46,204 nucleotides of DNA, taken from the IMG/VR virus record IMGVR_UViG_3300035179_000018, positions 1-46,204 of that record. The stretch is one strand, 5' to 3'. The notes below the pieces were generated by a model. That model did no database searches and was not told where the DNA came from. It saw only the letters and a list, made by a program, of their open reading frames with translations. The position numbers were made by a program, and so were the translations under genes. Shown here in pieces: positions 7,743 through 15,914 of the stretch. Every line of letters begins with the position of its first letter. Position 1 is the first letter of the stretch. The DNA is from a virus.

Positions 7743-9856
7743 TTCAAATACCTTTGTTTTGAATGTGGTAATATAGACACACCTTCATACACATAATCCA
7801 GTTCCCCGGCCACGCGCCTGCGCGCTTTGCGCACGCATGGAAAACTGGTTTTGAACCGCCGCCCAAATAATTCTCGGCCCATTGGCCACATATTATCTTC
7901 TTTATAAACTGCTTTGTGTAAATCAAAAATAGCGTCACAAGTTTCCCAATGAGTCGGATTGAGTTCACAGTGTTCGTTTACCATTGCCCACAAGGGGTTC
8001 ATTAATGCTTCAAACTCCGCCAAATCTTCAGTACAACTTGACGGTTTAGTAAACACATTGGTTTTAAGTAATCGTCGTAATCCTTCCAACGCCCAAATTG
8101 CAATTCCTGGCGTTTCTTTAACCAACCGATCTTTGAGAGTAACATCCATCTTGCCAAGTGCAGCATAGTTATTTCTGAAACACAGAAGATTAAGTCGTCT
8201 AATTAGTGCTCCTGGAATATCGTGAAACACTGGCACTTCATTTGTGGCATAAGTCAAACGACAAAACAGACTGGCCTGTAAATCTCCTTTATATTTGCGG
8301 TGTACTGTAAGTTTATCCTGGCCGGTAATTCGTTTCCAAGTTTGAAGAATTTTAGTTGCTTCTTTCTTATCCGCTTGATCTTCGCTTAATGTAAGAGCAT
8401 ATTTGTCTACAAAAGCCTCTAATCCAAATTGCAGAGAGAAACTATCCATATTGGCCGCAAAACATCGGTTATTACCAAGTAGGTTTTGAAGTACACCCAA
8501 TGCCGTACTCTTACCCGATCTGGGAACACCATAAAATATCATCAGATGTTCCATATAATTAGAGGCAATCAGATTATAACCCCACCACTCGCGCAACAGT
8601 TCTACTGATTGTTGTTCATTGTTAAAAATATCTCGACTAAACCATTCCCAATTAGGACATTGCGCCTTTGGATCATAGGCATAAGGTAAAGTCGAAGTCA
8701 CAAAAATATCAGGAGTTAATGATTCTAATTCGCCGGTATCTATGTGTAAAAGACCGTTCTGAAAAACTACAATATTCTTCGGATCAAGTTGTTTATTGAA
8801 CTTGATATAGAACAGTTCTTTTGGTGATTCCAAATAGACTTTAGACTTCAAGTAATCTATCCAACGATCTACCAAATGTTTTTGGGCATCTAATGGTTTT
8901 GTAGTCTTGCCAAAGTTTACAATATAGTCTTTGAAATATTCATAGAACTCATTACGGATAACAAGTTCATCTATTTCTTTGTAATGACTTCCAATAAATT
9001 TATACCAATTACCATTGGCATAATGGAGTAACTTGTTGTCATATTTATCTTTTAACCACTTATCAACTAATTCGGATGTTGTGGTGGTAGAGTCCACAAT
9101 TCTGTCGACAGACCATTCTGCGTGTTCTTTGACCCATTGGTCAAATTCTTCTCTTGTTGGATGCCAGGCCCGTAAATCCTTAAAGTGTGGGGGTGGTAAA
9201 CATTTTTGCACTTTGCGTCCAAAGATTCTGGATACTGCTTCCATTCCTTTGCGGCCTGGTTCGTCATTTTCTCCGATAACGATGATTTCTTTGTCTTGGA
9301 GAAGTGGAACCAACCACTCAGTAAAATCTTCAGCAGAAGGACGACCCACGGCACTATAACCAATATCAATAGCGGCCAAAACATCACTTGCACCTTCCAC
9401 AACCAAAACGGAATTGTTTCCAGAAATATCATATACCAATCCTCTCTTTGATCCTTTCTCCATTGTCTTATGTCCATCAAGGTGACGGAGAAGAAGACCT
9501 GTTATATTGCCTTTATCATCTTGTTCTGCAAACATCCATGCCTGTTGACTGGGATTAAATCCTATGTCAAGTTTCTCAATGGATTCAACTTTGACACCAA
9601 GTTGTTGCGACAAATGTTTGACCATCGCTGGATACACGTTGCTTTGATATGCAGTAAATTTTTGCTCCCATTCATTTGGTTTGTAATCACCATTGTTCTT
9701 GGCATCTAAAATATGTAACCATCCGGCATTTCCTATTTTTCTATCTGATTCGGTGCGCGGGCAAATTACTGCCGAATCATCTGAGTTCCGCAAACACCAA
9801 TCACAATGCTGGCATATTTTACAGGGATTTTCCTTGTTGACTCTAAGCCATTGCAC
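7739..9856 (-). CDS. primase-helicase (D5-type, SF3 helicase with TOPRIM-like domain)
   Basis: This 705-residue replication protein should unwind the fork and may prime synthesis. An N-terminal zinc-binding cluster (C12-x2-C15-x2-H/C, then C21 and C32) is followed by a TOPRIM-like segment (LVVEGASD at 151-158, IGENDEPG at 194-201), the D5 N-terminal region and a superfamily-3 helicase core with Walker A GVPRSGKST at 443-451. The C-terminal 65 residues form a winged-helix DNA-binding domain (NMWPMGRELFGRRFK, YVYEGVSIL), which has a stand-alone paralogue at 24737-25066. The gene overlaps the methyltransferase upstream by 14 bases. The helicase assignment is firm; priming activity is an inference from the zinc and TOPRIM regions. 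Confidence 0.88.
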   Translation of the reverse strand: MQWLRVNKENPCKICQHCDWCLRNSDDSAVICPRTESDRKIGNAGWLHILDAKNNGDYKPNEWEQKFTAYQSNVYPAMVKHLSQQLGVKVESIEKLDIGFNPSQQAWMFAEQDDKGNITGLLLRHLDGHKTMEKGSKRGLVYDISGNNSVLVVEGASDVLAAIDIGYSAVGRPSAEDFTEWLVPLLQDKEIIVIGENDEPGRKGMEAVSRIFGRKVQKCLPPPHFKDLRAWHPTREEFDQWVKEHAEWSVDRIVDSTTTTSELVDKWLKDKYDNKLLHYANGNWYKFIGSHYKEIDELVIRNEFYEYFKDYIVNFGKTTKPLDAQKHLVDRWIDYLKSKVYLESPKELFYIKFNKQLDPKNIVVFQNGLLHIDTGELESLTPDIFVTSTLPYAYDPKAQCPNWEWFSRDIFNNEQQSVELLREWWGYNLIASNYMEHLMIFYGVPRSGKSTALGVLQNLLGNNRCFAANMDSFSLQFGLEAFVDKYALTLSEDQADKKEATKILQTWKRITGQDKLTVHRKYKGDLQASLFCRLTYATNEVPVFHDIPGALIRRLNLLCFRNNYAALGKMDVTLKDRLVKETPGIAIWALEGLRRLLKTNVFTKPSSCTEDLAEFEALMNPLWAMVNEHCELNPTHWETCDAIFDLHKAVYKEDNMWPMGRELFGRRFKTSFPCVRKARRRVAGELDYVYEGVSILPHSKQRYLK

Positions 9857-11087
9857 TTAACTGCTCCTTCAGTCCCCCGATACGTTTATTTGCAATCTCA
9901 CAGTATTCAGGTTCTTTTTCTATGAGAACGTAATCACGCCCTGTTTTAATACAGGCGAGTGCTGTTGTCCCACTGCCACCAAATGGATCAAGTACAAGTC
10001 CGCCGGTCGGGGTCTTAGTCAGTTTGCAGAGATATTCCATTAGGGCCAGAGGTTTAACAGTTGGATGTATATTCTGTCGTAAAGTTTCACCCCTAAGATA
10101 CGGGTTGTCAATTTTCTTCTGCCGACCATCATCTACAATTTGTCCTTCACCATCTAATCCTATATTACGTTCTTTCTTGCCCGCTTTGGCACAGTAGAAA
10201 AACCTTGCAGGTTGTCCCAGCAACTCTGCCGATTCTTCATCGAGTAGCAGGTTCGCAGGCCAACGACCTTGTTGTTTTCCTTCTATTCTCCCCTCATCTA
10301 CATTCAATCCTGCCACGCCATGTGTCTCGGCATTGTGGGCGAAAGTCCCATCGAGAGACTTCATTGCGACAATGATGGGTTCCCAGGCGGGCTTTAGGGC
10401 CGTGCCCCAGCCATCCCATTGGCAGGCAAGAGGAGTAGCGGGAATGGTTAAAGGTTCAGGAGGACGACTAATTTGTGAATATTCACCAGGTCCGCCATGA
10501 AATCCAACACCACCGGGTCCATTTGGGTATTGGTTTGCGTGTTTGTTTGCTGCAATTATCTTTCTTTCTGCCCCCGCCGCCTTATCTATCGCCTTGCTAA
10601 TATCCAGCGATTTGGGAAACCCCGATCCATAAAGCCACATCATACAATCTCGTATCTGCCATCCGGCGTCTTCTATGGCACAGGCAAGTCGGTGGAAGGT
10701 ACGAGTCCCGCCAAAGACCAACATCATTGCACCTGGTTTGGCAACACGAAGACATATCTTGGCCCATTCATAGTGCCATTGTTGCATTTGGTTTGTGTCA
10801 GCACCCAGACGGCATCGTGCAGCAGCATAAGGGTTTGAACCACTTTTATTGTTTCGCAAAAATCCACCAGCACTATCACGAGTTGGTTCAATAAGATTAT
10901 CCCATTCTTTACCCATAAACCCCAAACCATAAGGCGGGTCTGTGATAACAGTATCAAAAGTATTGGGGGGAAATCTACGCAGAACTTCTTTGCAGTCTCC
11001 ACAGATTACTTGATTTTTCATCTTATCTTCAATCCAAATGGTGGGGGCATCCTTGCCACCCACCAGGGGGACACTTTTTATCTTCAA
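9843..11087 (-). CDS. DNA methyltransferase, beta-class (N6-adenine or N4-cytosine)
   Basis: The 414-residue product has catalytic motif IV DPPYG at residues 50-54 and the AdoMet-binding motif DPFGGSGTT at about 367-375. That order, catalytic motif first, is the beta class of amino-methyltransferases. DPPY is usual for adenine-N6 enzymes, although N4-cytosine specificity cannot be excluded. The long start is supported by the ATGA overlap with the SSB-like gene; a Met at residue 23 (MKNQVICGDC) would give a start matching the second methyltransferase. No restriction endonuclease is adjacent, so it is probably a solitary protective enzyme. Sequence specificity is unknown. Confidence 0.85.
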   Translation of the reverse strand: MKIKSVPLVGGKDAPTIWIEDKMKNQVICGDCKEVLRRFPPNTFDTVITDPPYGLGFMGKEWDNLIEPTRDSAGGFLRNNKSGSNPYAAARCRLGADTNQMQQWHYEWAKICLRVAKPGAMMLVFGGTRTFHRLACAIEDAGWQIRDCMMWLYGSGFPKSLDISKAIDKAAGAERKIIAANKHANQYPNGPGGVGFHGGPGEYSQISRPPEPLTIPATPLACQWDGWGTALKPAWEPIIVAMKSLDGTFAHNAETHGVAGLNVDEGRIEGKQQGRWPANLLLDEESAELLGQPARFFYCAKAGKKERNIGLDGEGQIVDDGRQKKIDNPYLRGETLRQNIHPTVKPLALMEYLCKLTKTPTGGLVLDPFGGSGTTALACIKTGRDYVLIEKEPEYCEIANKRIGGLKEQLSAMA

Positions 11088-11851
11088 AAGGGTAAATCTT
11101 GTTTTACTTGTTCAATCACTGTATCTCGGACTTTTGACCAATTTGTAATGGTCTTTTCACCACCCATTGTCTCGATGGTTTTGAGCCAAATCTCAGCTAC
11201 CTGGTTATCAGTTACACTTTGGTCTTTTACTTCGTATGCACTGTTCCAGGCTTCCTCTTTGGTGCAAACTGGTAGTGCAACAGTTGACGGCATAGTAGGT
11301 TTTGTCTTCTTGTTCTTTACTTTAGCAGGTAGAGGTGCGGGTGCGGATATGGGTCCAGGTTCTACTTTCTTCGGTTTTGGTCCACCACTTGCCTGACGTA
11401 AGGCATTGATATACTTGGCATCCAGTTCCTTAACTTTATCAGGATCAAGTTTTTGAATTGTCCGGCCAGGTTCAGCATCATAGGCATCAATCCATTTGAC
11501 TTGTAAACTGGTCACACCTTCATAAAGATTGGTTTCAACACGCCATTGGATCTTAACCTGACTATAATCCATTGTGACCAATTCCGAAAAGGAAACACCA
11601 GACCAACCAATTGCCTTTTGAAGTTGGTTGTAACTCAATAGAGGTTTGCCCTCACCACCAAAAAGAACAGTATAAACTGTAATATGTTTTTCCTCATACG
11701 AAGTCCAATTGACCCACTGTTTTGTTTCATCGTCATAATATTCAGTAGCTTCCAATTGTGCCACCCATTGAGGAAAACCATTCTTGGTTGTGGCAATTCC
11801 AGCATCCAAGATAATACCTCTGAACGTGCCAGTTTTAGTTATTGTACTCAT
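11084..11851 (-). CDS. probable single-stranded DNA-binding protein
   Basis: The 255-residue protein starts after GGAGG at good spacing. Residues 1-120 look like a beta-rich OB-type domain (GTFRGIILDAGIATTKNGFPQWVAQLEATEYY in two parts). A Pro/Lys-rich flexible linker follows at about 150-190, then a helical region, and the protein ends in KQDLPF. An acidic/hydrophobic tip ending in Pro-Phe is the partner-binding hallmark of bacterial and phage SSBs. It sits between two methyltransferases and next to the recombination genes and primase-helicase, which fits. No catalytic motif is seen. The assignment rests on domain layout and tip rather than on a recognised family. Confidence 0.55.
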   Translation of the reverse strand: MSTITKTGTFRGIILDAGIATTKNGFPQWVAQLEATEYYDDETKQWVNWTSYEEKHITVYTVLFGGEGKPLLSYNQLQKAIGWSGVSFSELVTMDYSQVKIQWRVETNLYEGVTSLQVKWIDAYDAEPGRTIQKLDPDKVKELDAKYINALRQASGGPKPKKVEPGPISAPAPLPAKVKNKKTKPTMPSTVALPVCTKEEAWNSAYEVKDQSVTDNQVAEIWLKTIETMGGEKTITNWSKVRDTVIEQVKQDLPF

Positions 11852-12782
11852 TTCTTACCTCCAATATACGTTTACAACCCAGATCAATTTGGTTCTGTCT
11901 GATGTCTATTCCAGTCCACATACGTCCTGTCTTCTCTGCTACTGCACAAGTAGTTCCACTGCCGGAGAAAGGATCGAGAAGCCATCCGCCAGGTGGACAA
12001 AAGGATCGGATGAAAAACTCTGCCAGATATTCTGCAAAGGGGGCTTCGTTTTCATGAGCAAGTTTGCTGCCCAGATGTCCACCACCAACAGCACCACAAT
12101 TTATCATATTGCCGGGATTTGCAATTTCAATTTGGTCAAGTGTATAACCATGTTTGCGGCGTTTGCCATTGGGATAACGCATCCCTTGTTCTGGTAGTTC
12201 ATCAGCATGTCGTTTGATTATATTACCGGGATTAGATTTCTTAGATGGTTCATAATTTTTGGAAACTGTTCTTGTATCTCCATGTCCCATTACGGTTGTG
12301 GTCTTTTGCCAATTACTACATGGACCACCTGGTTTCTGCCATTTAGGTGGATGTCCCATTGCCGTGTTGTCACTCCAGGGCAATCGTCCACCATTTGTAG
12401 CACACACAACCCATTCATAATCTCCCCGCAACCAATCAGGGCCTCCTGAACCTGGGATGCCAGAACGCTGATAAAGTGGTGGATTGCGAACACATATTCC
12501 CGCTCTATGTAAATCGGCTATAAGAAGCGCAGGAGTGGCAGACCACTGATAATTTCGCGTTCGCCCCTGCACTACAAAGGCAACCAGTCCTTTGCAAATC
12601 TGTAAACTTGTCTTGTAAACCTCCACCATCCAGTCCACCCACTCTTGGCCTTTGAGATTGAAATCTATTCCATAGGTCCGACAATCTTCATAAGGTGGTG
12701 AACCAAATACAAGATCAACAGATCGTGGAGGGATTTGCCTTATTATCTCTAAACAATCTCCACAAATGAATTGGTTTTTCAC
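11835..12782 (-). CDS. DNA methyltransferase, beta-class, N4-cytosine type
   Basis: The 315-residue protein starts with GTG and has the catalytic motif SPPY at 28-31 and the AdoMet-binding motif DPFSGSGTT at about 270. The SPPY form is characteristic of N4-cytosine enzymes. The variable region between them (residues 100-240) is Gly/Asn/His-rich and should contain the target-recognition part. Its N-terminus resembles the other phage methyltransferase (MKNQxICGDC), so the two may be distant paralogues with different targets. There is no endonuclease neighbour. It overlaps the SSB-like gene by 17 bases. Confidence 0.85.
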   Translation of the reverse strand: MKNQFICGDCLEIIRQIPPRSVDLVFGSPPYEDCRTYGIDFNLKGQEWVDWMVEVYKTSLQICKGLVAFVVQGRTRNYQWSATPALLIADLHRAGICVRNPPLYQRSGIPGSGGPDWLRGDYEWVVCATNGGRLPWSDNTAMGHPPKWQKPGGPCSNWQKTTTVMGHGDTRTVSKNYEPSKKSNPGNIIKRHADELPEQGMRYPNGKRRKHGYTLDQIEIANPGNMINCGAVGGGHLGSKLAHENEAPFAEYLAEFFIRSFCPPGGWLLDPFSGSGTTCAVAEKTGRMWTGIDIRQNQIDLGCKRILEVRNEYNN

Positions 12783-12785
12783 CCT

Positions 12786-13094
12786 TTATGTCTCCGCAAC
12801 TGGTTGGTCTTTGTTGACTTTTGTACTTCCACATTCCGGGCAAATAGGTATAATTGGTTCAACAGTTGAAACATCCGGTGCATCGAATCCCGCGCCACAA
12901 TCACCACATCGAAACCGATATGGCATTAGACCACGTTTCTTTTGTTCTTCTGCAATAAGAATATTCATTGTCTGATTGGCAATGTAATTGCAATACTCTA
13001 TTTTCACTGGGTCATTGTGACAAAATTTGCTCTTTAATCCAGACCCACAAGGGCAAGGTTGGTTTCTGTCTATTTTACCCACAATAGTCTCCAA
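12786..13094 (-). CDS. SEC-C / zinc-ribbon protein
   Basis: A 102-residue protein with an N-terminal SEC-C motif (RNQPCPCGSGLKSKFCH), a zinc-binding signature named for its occurrence at the SecA C-terminus and found in many unrelated proteins. A second zinc ribbon lies near the C-terminus (CGDCGAGF ... CPECGS). The start is uncertain (TTG at 13094 or a downstream GTG); both keep the SEC-C motif. It lies between methyltransferase and recombinase genes, suggesting nucleic-acid or protein binding, but its role is unknown. Confidence 0.6.
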   Translation of the reverse strand: METIVGKIDRNQPCPCGSGLKSKFCHNDPVKIEYCNYIANQTMNILIAEEQKKRGLMPYRFRCGDCGAGFDAPDVSTVEPIIPICPECGSTKVNKDQPVAET

Positions 13095-13903
13095 ATTGAA
13101 TCGTCTTTAGGTTCTGCAAATTCTATTACATCGTATTTAGGTGGAATGGTGCGAGATTTTGCAAAAAATGTAGCATCGGGAACCACAAAAATTGCTCGTT
13201 CTTTAACTGGGTTGATTTTGCCACTTTTTACAATTGTGTTTGCATACCCAATTCTAAATATATGATCCGACCAGTTCATATAAGGCAACAAAGTTGATGC
13301 GGTTCTACTATGTTGAAGATCAGGACCGGCCATCAAAAAATCCTCTTGACCTGAAGTTTTCCAACGGTGTGTTGTTTCTTGGGCAAGTAGAAGAATATTT
13401 TTGCTGCGCCGAATCCAAACATCGAAATCAGGCAAGAGTAATTGCATTGTCTCTGCCCAATGATGAAATCCCTCGTGGTATCCATAATCGTGAATATCTT
13501 TGGCCGGTCCTCCACCTTGAGATTTTGGTTTAGGAATAGTCTGTAATGTATAATCCAATGCCCATCGTTCAACCTGTGTGATAGTATCTATTACGATAGT
13601 CTTGCACTTTTCAAACACATTGGAATGAAGTACATCTCGTAGAGTTTTGAAATCAGAAATACCAGGAACAAAAGCCAATGGTTCACCAGTAACGGGATTC
13701 CTAATTTTTCGTCCCCCATCATCCGCACCAATGAATACAGGATCGGGGACAAGACTGGCAAGAGTAGTCTTGCCCATGCCCGTGATGGCATAGAGGAGTA
13801 TCTTTTCACCTTCTCCTGCACCTGTCCACTGGGAGATAGTAAACCTGTTCATTATATTAGTTTGAGGTATTGCTGGTAATGGCATTAGTCTTGATCTGAT
13901 CAT
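13070..13903 (-). CDS. Sak4-like RecA/AAA-type recombination ATPase
   Basis: The ATG at 13903 has AGGAG six bases upstream and is preferred to an ATG at 14038, giving 277 residues. Walker A is ILLYAITGMGKTTLAS (about residues 35-50) and Walker B is IVIDTITQVER. The size and the DTIT signature fit the AAA_24/Sak4 group of phage single-strand-annealing or RecA-core ATPases, which act with a phage SSB. The neighbours are a RecB-like nuclease, a VRR-NUC nuclease and an SSB-like gene, so a recombination role is well supported by context. A RAD-like mobile ATPase of another kind is the main alternative. It overlaps the nuclease gene by 47 bases. Confidence 0.72.
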   Translation of the reverse strand: MIRSRLMPLPAIPQTNIMNRFTISQWTGAGEGEKILLYAITGMGKTTLASLVPDPVFIGADDGGRKIRNPVTGEPLAFVPGISDFKTLRDVLHSNVFEKCKTIVIDTITQVERWALDYTLQTIPKPKSQGGGPAKDIHDYGYHEGFHHWAETMQLLLPDFDVWIRRSKNILLLAQETTHRWKTSGQEDFLMAGPDLQHSRTASTLLPYMNWSDHIFRIGYANTIVKSGKINPVKERAIFVVPDATFFAKSRTIPPKYDVIEFAEPKDDSIWRLLWVK

Positions 13904-14855
13904 TTTTTCTCCTGTATCCTTGTGGAACATCATCTGGTCCCACTTGTGTTTGATTGTAACAGATGTCACGAAACTCACAATAGAACGGGGTTTCACATGC
14001 GCGATCGTGACCATACCACAAACTATTTTTATCAACATAACAAATGTGTTTCACTAATTTAACCAACTCAATTTCAAACGCCGCAAGTTGTTTGTCCTGT
14101 CGTGGAATTTCCCGCCGAGCAAAATAGTGTTCGGGACGACTGCAAATGTCTATGGATAAACGACTTGCATACATTTCTGGAGTTTCAAACCCATTTGCAG
14201 GAGGGTCAAATTTCTGTCCAAAATAATCACCTCCAACAATTAAACTGGCTCTTTCAGCAAGTGTCGTTTTACGAGGTTTTATGTCTGGTTTGTGCCACAC
14301 ATCATAGAACACACCCTGAATCAGAGAAGTATCTTTACCAATACCGAGTTTCTCAAACTTGCCGAGTTGTTGACAGATGCGTGCAGCCCAAAGATAACCT
14401 GTGATTTGCATATCCAATTTAAGTCGGTTCCAATACTGTCCACTGTCGAGAGATTGACTGGTAGATTTTCGCTCGAAGACATAGACCAGACCTGTTTGTT
14501 TGTCCCGCACTAACTCATCAATTTTGCCAACAAATCGGGCCTTTCGCATCTTCTTATCAGTCGCCGGATCAACAATTGGAAGATTGAACCAAACCTCAGA
14601 AGCGATTGTCTCAAAAGGATTCTCTAAACCGTAATAGTGTCGATAGGCAACCAAGGTATTCAAAATTGTTAATTGTTCAGTTTTCCAATCATCACAAGTT
14701 TTGCCCTCTGGAATTTGTTCGTAGCGTTTATCCAGATAGTGAATTACAGATGCCATCAAATCTTGCGGTAATACGCCCTTGCCATTACACAACGGACATT
14801 GTGGCTGTATTTCCTGTTGTCTCTGGCAATCAGGACAAATGTCTCCTGATTTCAT
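13857..14855 (-). CDS. PD-(D/E)XK (RecB/Cas4-like) nuclease, downstream part after an in-frame TGA
   Basis: As an ATG-initiated frame this gives 332 residues with two CxxC pairs near the N-terminus (CPDC, CPLC), the nuclease core (GKIDELVRDKQTG, VYVFERKST with the E-x-K catalytic pair) and a C-terminal cysteine cluster (CETPFYCEFRDIC) resembling the 4Fe-4S site of Cas4/AddB-type nucleases. The ATG at 14855 lacks a good Shine-Dalgarno. The same frame continues upstream through coding-like sequence to a better start at 15011, interrupted only by TGA at 14941-14939. The product probably pairs with the Sak4-like ATPase and SSB in phage recombination. Whether it is made full-length is open. Confidence 0.7.
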   Translation of the reverse strand: MKSGDICPDCQRQQEIQPQCPLCNGKGVLPQDLMASVIHYLDKRYEQIPEGKTCDDWKTEQLTILNTLVAYRHYYGLENPFETIASEVWFNLPIVDPATDKKMRKARFVGKIDELVRDKQTGLVYVFERKSTSQSLDSGQYWNRLKLDMQITGYLWAARICQQLGKFEKLGIGKDTSLIQGVFYDVWHKPDIKPRKTTLAERASLIVGGDYFGQKFDPPANGFETPEMYASRLSIDICSRPEHYFARREIPRQDKQLAAFEIELVKLVKHICYVDKNSLWYGHDRACETPFYCEFRDICYNQTQVGPDDVPQGYRRKNDQIKTNAITSNTSN

Positions 14856-15011
14856 GTTGATTATTTCGTGAACTCGATGCCAGACTTCTCCTATACGCAG
14901 AGAATCTTTTTCCCAATCCGCCTCTATTCGGTATACTCACGAATATAAATATCGTGTAGGACAGGCTTTCCAGTCTCCTATTGCAGAGGCGCTCAAATGA
15001 AATTCTTGCAT
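14856..15011 (-). pseudogene. N-terminal segment of the RecB-like nuclease, separated by one in-frame TGA
   Basis: ATG at 15011 is preceded by GAGGAAAA and starts a frame reading MQEFHLSASAIGDWKACPT then RYLYS, TGA, VYRIEADWEKDSLRIGEV, WHRVHEIIN, running directly into the 13857-14855 frame. The pattern LSAS-x3-W-x2-CPxRY...RxG-x2-xH is the N-terminal motif of RecB/Cas4-type PD-(D/E)XK nucleases, with the first iron-sulphur Cys and the RIGEVWHRVHE helix. The stop therefore cuts a conserved domain. Possible causes are nonsense mutation, readthrough, reinitiation at 14855 or a base error. Confidence 0.65.
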
Positions 15012-15469
15012 TTTTCCTCTAACTCTTTAACCGATTTTATCAAAAGATATACGCCATTATGGGTACAAATTTGTTTCCCAAATTCTTTCTGTGCATCCGA
15101 TTGTTTGCCTGCAACGGATTTACATTCCACTTCTAATCGTCTTCCATCAGACAGTATCCCACTAATGTCTCCAGAACCTTTATGACCATAGGTGATAGGT
15201 CTTCCACCGGCCCACAATACACCAGTATTTTGCCGCCACACCCAAATGCCATGTGCCGCAAACCACTGAAGACACGCATGAATCAAATCAGTCTCTTGGT
15301 GTTGTCGAGGTTGTTTGACTTTGGGCGCAATAGGCATTGGCGGTATAACCTGCCAAGGGTCTTTTCCCTCTGCCTTTGCTTCTCGCATTCTATGAATCAA
15401 TTCTCCAAGTGGTTTTGCCTGTTTAGCCACTTGCGATTTATTGATCGCTACGTTTCTTTGCTGGTTCAT
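14993..15469 (-). CDS. VRR-NUC domain nuclease
   Basis: The ATG at 15469 gives 158 residues; an ATG at 15523 would add 18 residues but overlaps the upstream gene more. The C-terminal half matches the VRR-NUC fold of PD-(D/E)XK nucleases: KGSGDISGIL (catalytic Asp), RRLEVECKS (E-x-K pair) and QKEFGKQICTHNGVYLLI. Such stand-alone VRR-NUC proteins in phages act on branched or replication-intermediate DNA, perhaps as Holliday junction resolvases. It sits between the DNA polymerase and the recombination genes. Its last 19 bases overlap the start of the RecB-like frame. Confidence 0.78.
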   Translation of the reverse strand: MNQQRNVAINKSQVAKQAKPLGELIHRMREAKAEGKDPWQVIPPMPIAPKVKQPRQHQETDLIHACLQWFAAHGIWVWRQNTGVLWAGGRPITYGHKGSGDISGILSDGRRLEVECKSVAGKQSDAQKEFGKQICTHNGVYLLIKSVKELEEKCKNFI

Positions 15470-15911
15470 TTTGCAGAATACCAAGAGTTTGTAGGGATTT
15501 TCTCTCAACAGGTGTAAGTTCATTATCCGTTTTCAACACAAGATAACCACATAGTTTGCAGACAAACATGTGATTAAAGGCCAAATCACCTGTATATTCA
15601 AACTCATGTTTTGTTTTCAGACCGCAAACATCTTGTTTGAGTTTGGTGATCTGCGTTTTCAATTCATTTGTCTTAATAATATTTTTGTTCCATTCTTGAT
15701 CCAAATGAACTAAATGTTCTGACCTATTGTTCCACCACGTTTGCAAATCATATATTTGTGAAGCGTGTTTATTCATTGCACCTAATACATCATTTTCAAA
15801 TTTCACTCCATGTTTTTGCAAACTGGAAATTTGAGAACCAAAATCAGTAATTGTATCCCACAACAAATCAAGATTTGTCTGCACATTTTTTCTAAGACCC
15901 ATTTCAAACAC
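15438..15911 (-). CDS. coiled-coil hypothetical protein
   Basis: This 157-residue protein has a helical, coiled-coil-like stretch at about residues 10-100 (FGSQISSLQKHG, NKHASQIYDLQTWW, KTNELKTQITKLKQD). A short C-terminal segment carries one CxxC (MFVCKLCGYL) and reads like half of a zinc ribbon. It starts 4 bases after the polymerase stop. The polymerase neighbourhood suggests a replication accessory factor, but no family is recognised. Met at codon 4 is an alternative start. Confidence 0.5.
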   Translation of the reverse strand: MFEMGLRKNVQTNLDLLWDTITDFGSQISSLQKHGVKFENDVLGAMNKHASQIYDLQTWWNNRSEHLVHLDQEWNKNIIKTNELKTQITKLKQDVCGLKTKHEFEYTGDLAFNHMFVCKLCGYLVLKTDNELTPVERKSLQTLGILQNEPAKKRSDQ

Positions 15912-15914
15912 CCT

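Noticed and set aside
14939-14941. Genome-wide recoding of TGA (code 4 or 25) to explain the in-frame TGA in the nuclease
   Set aside because: Many genes end in TGA within ATGA overlaps with the next start, and long genes contain no other in-frame TGA.
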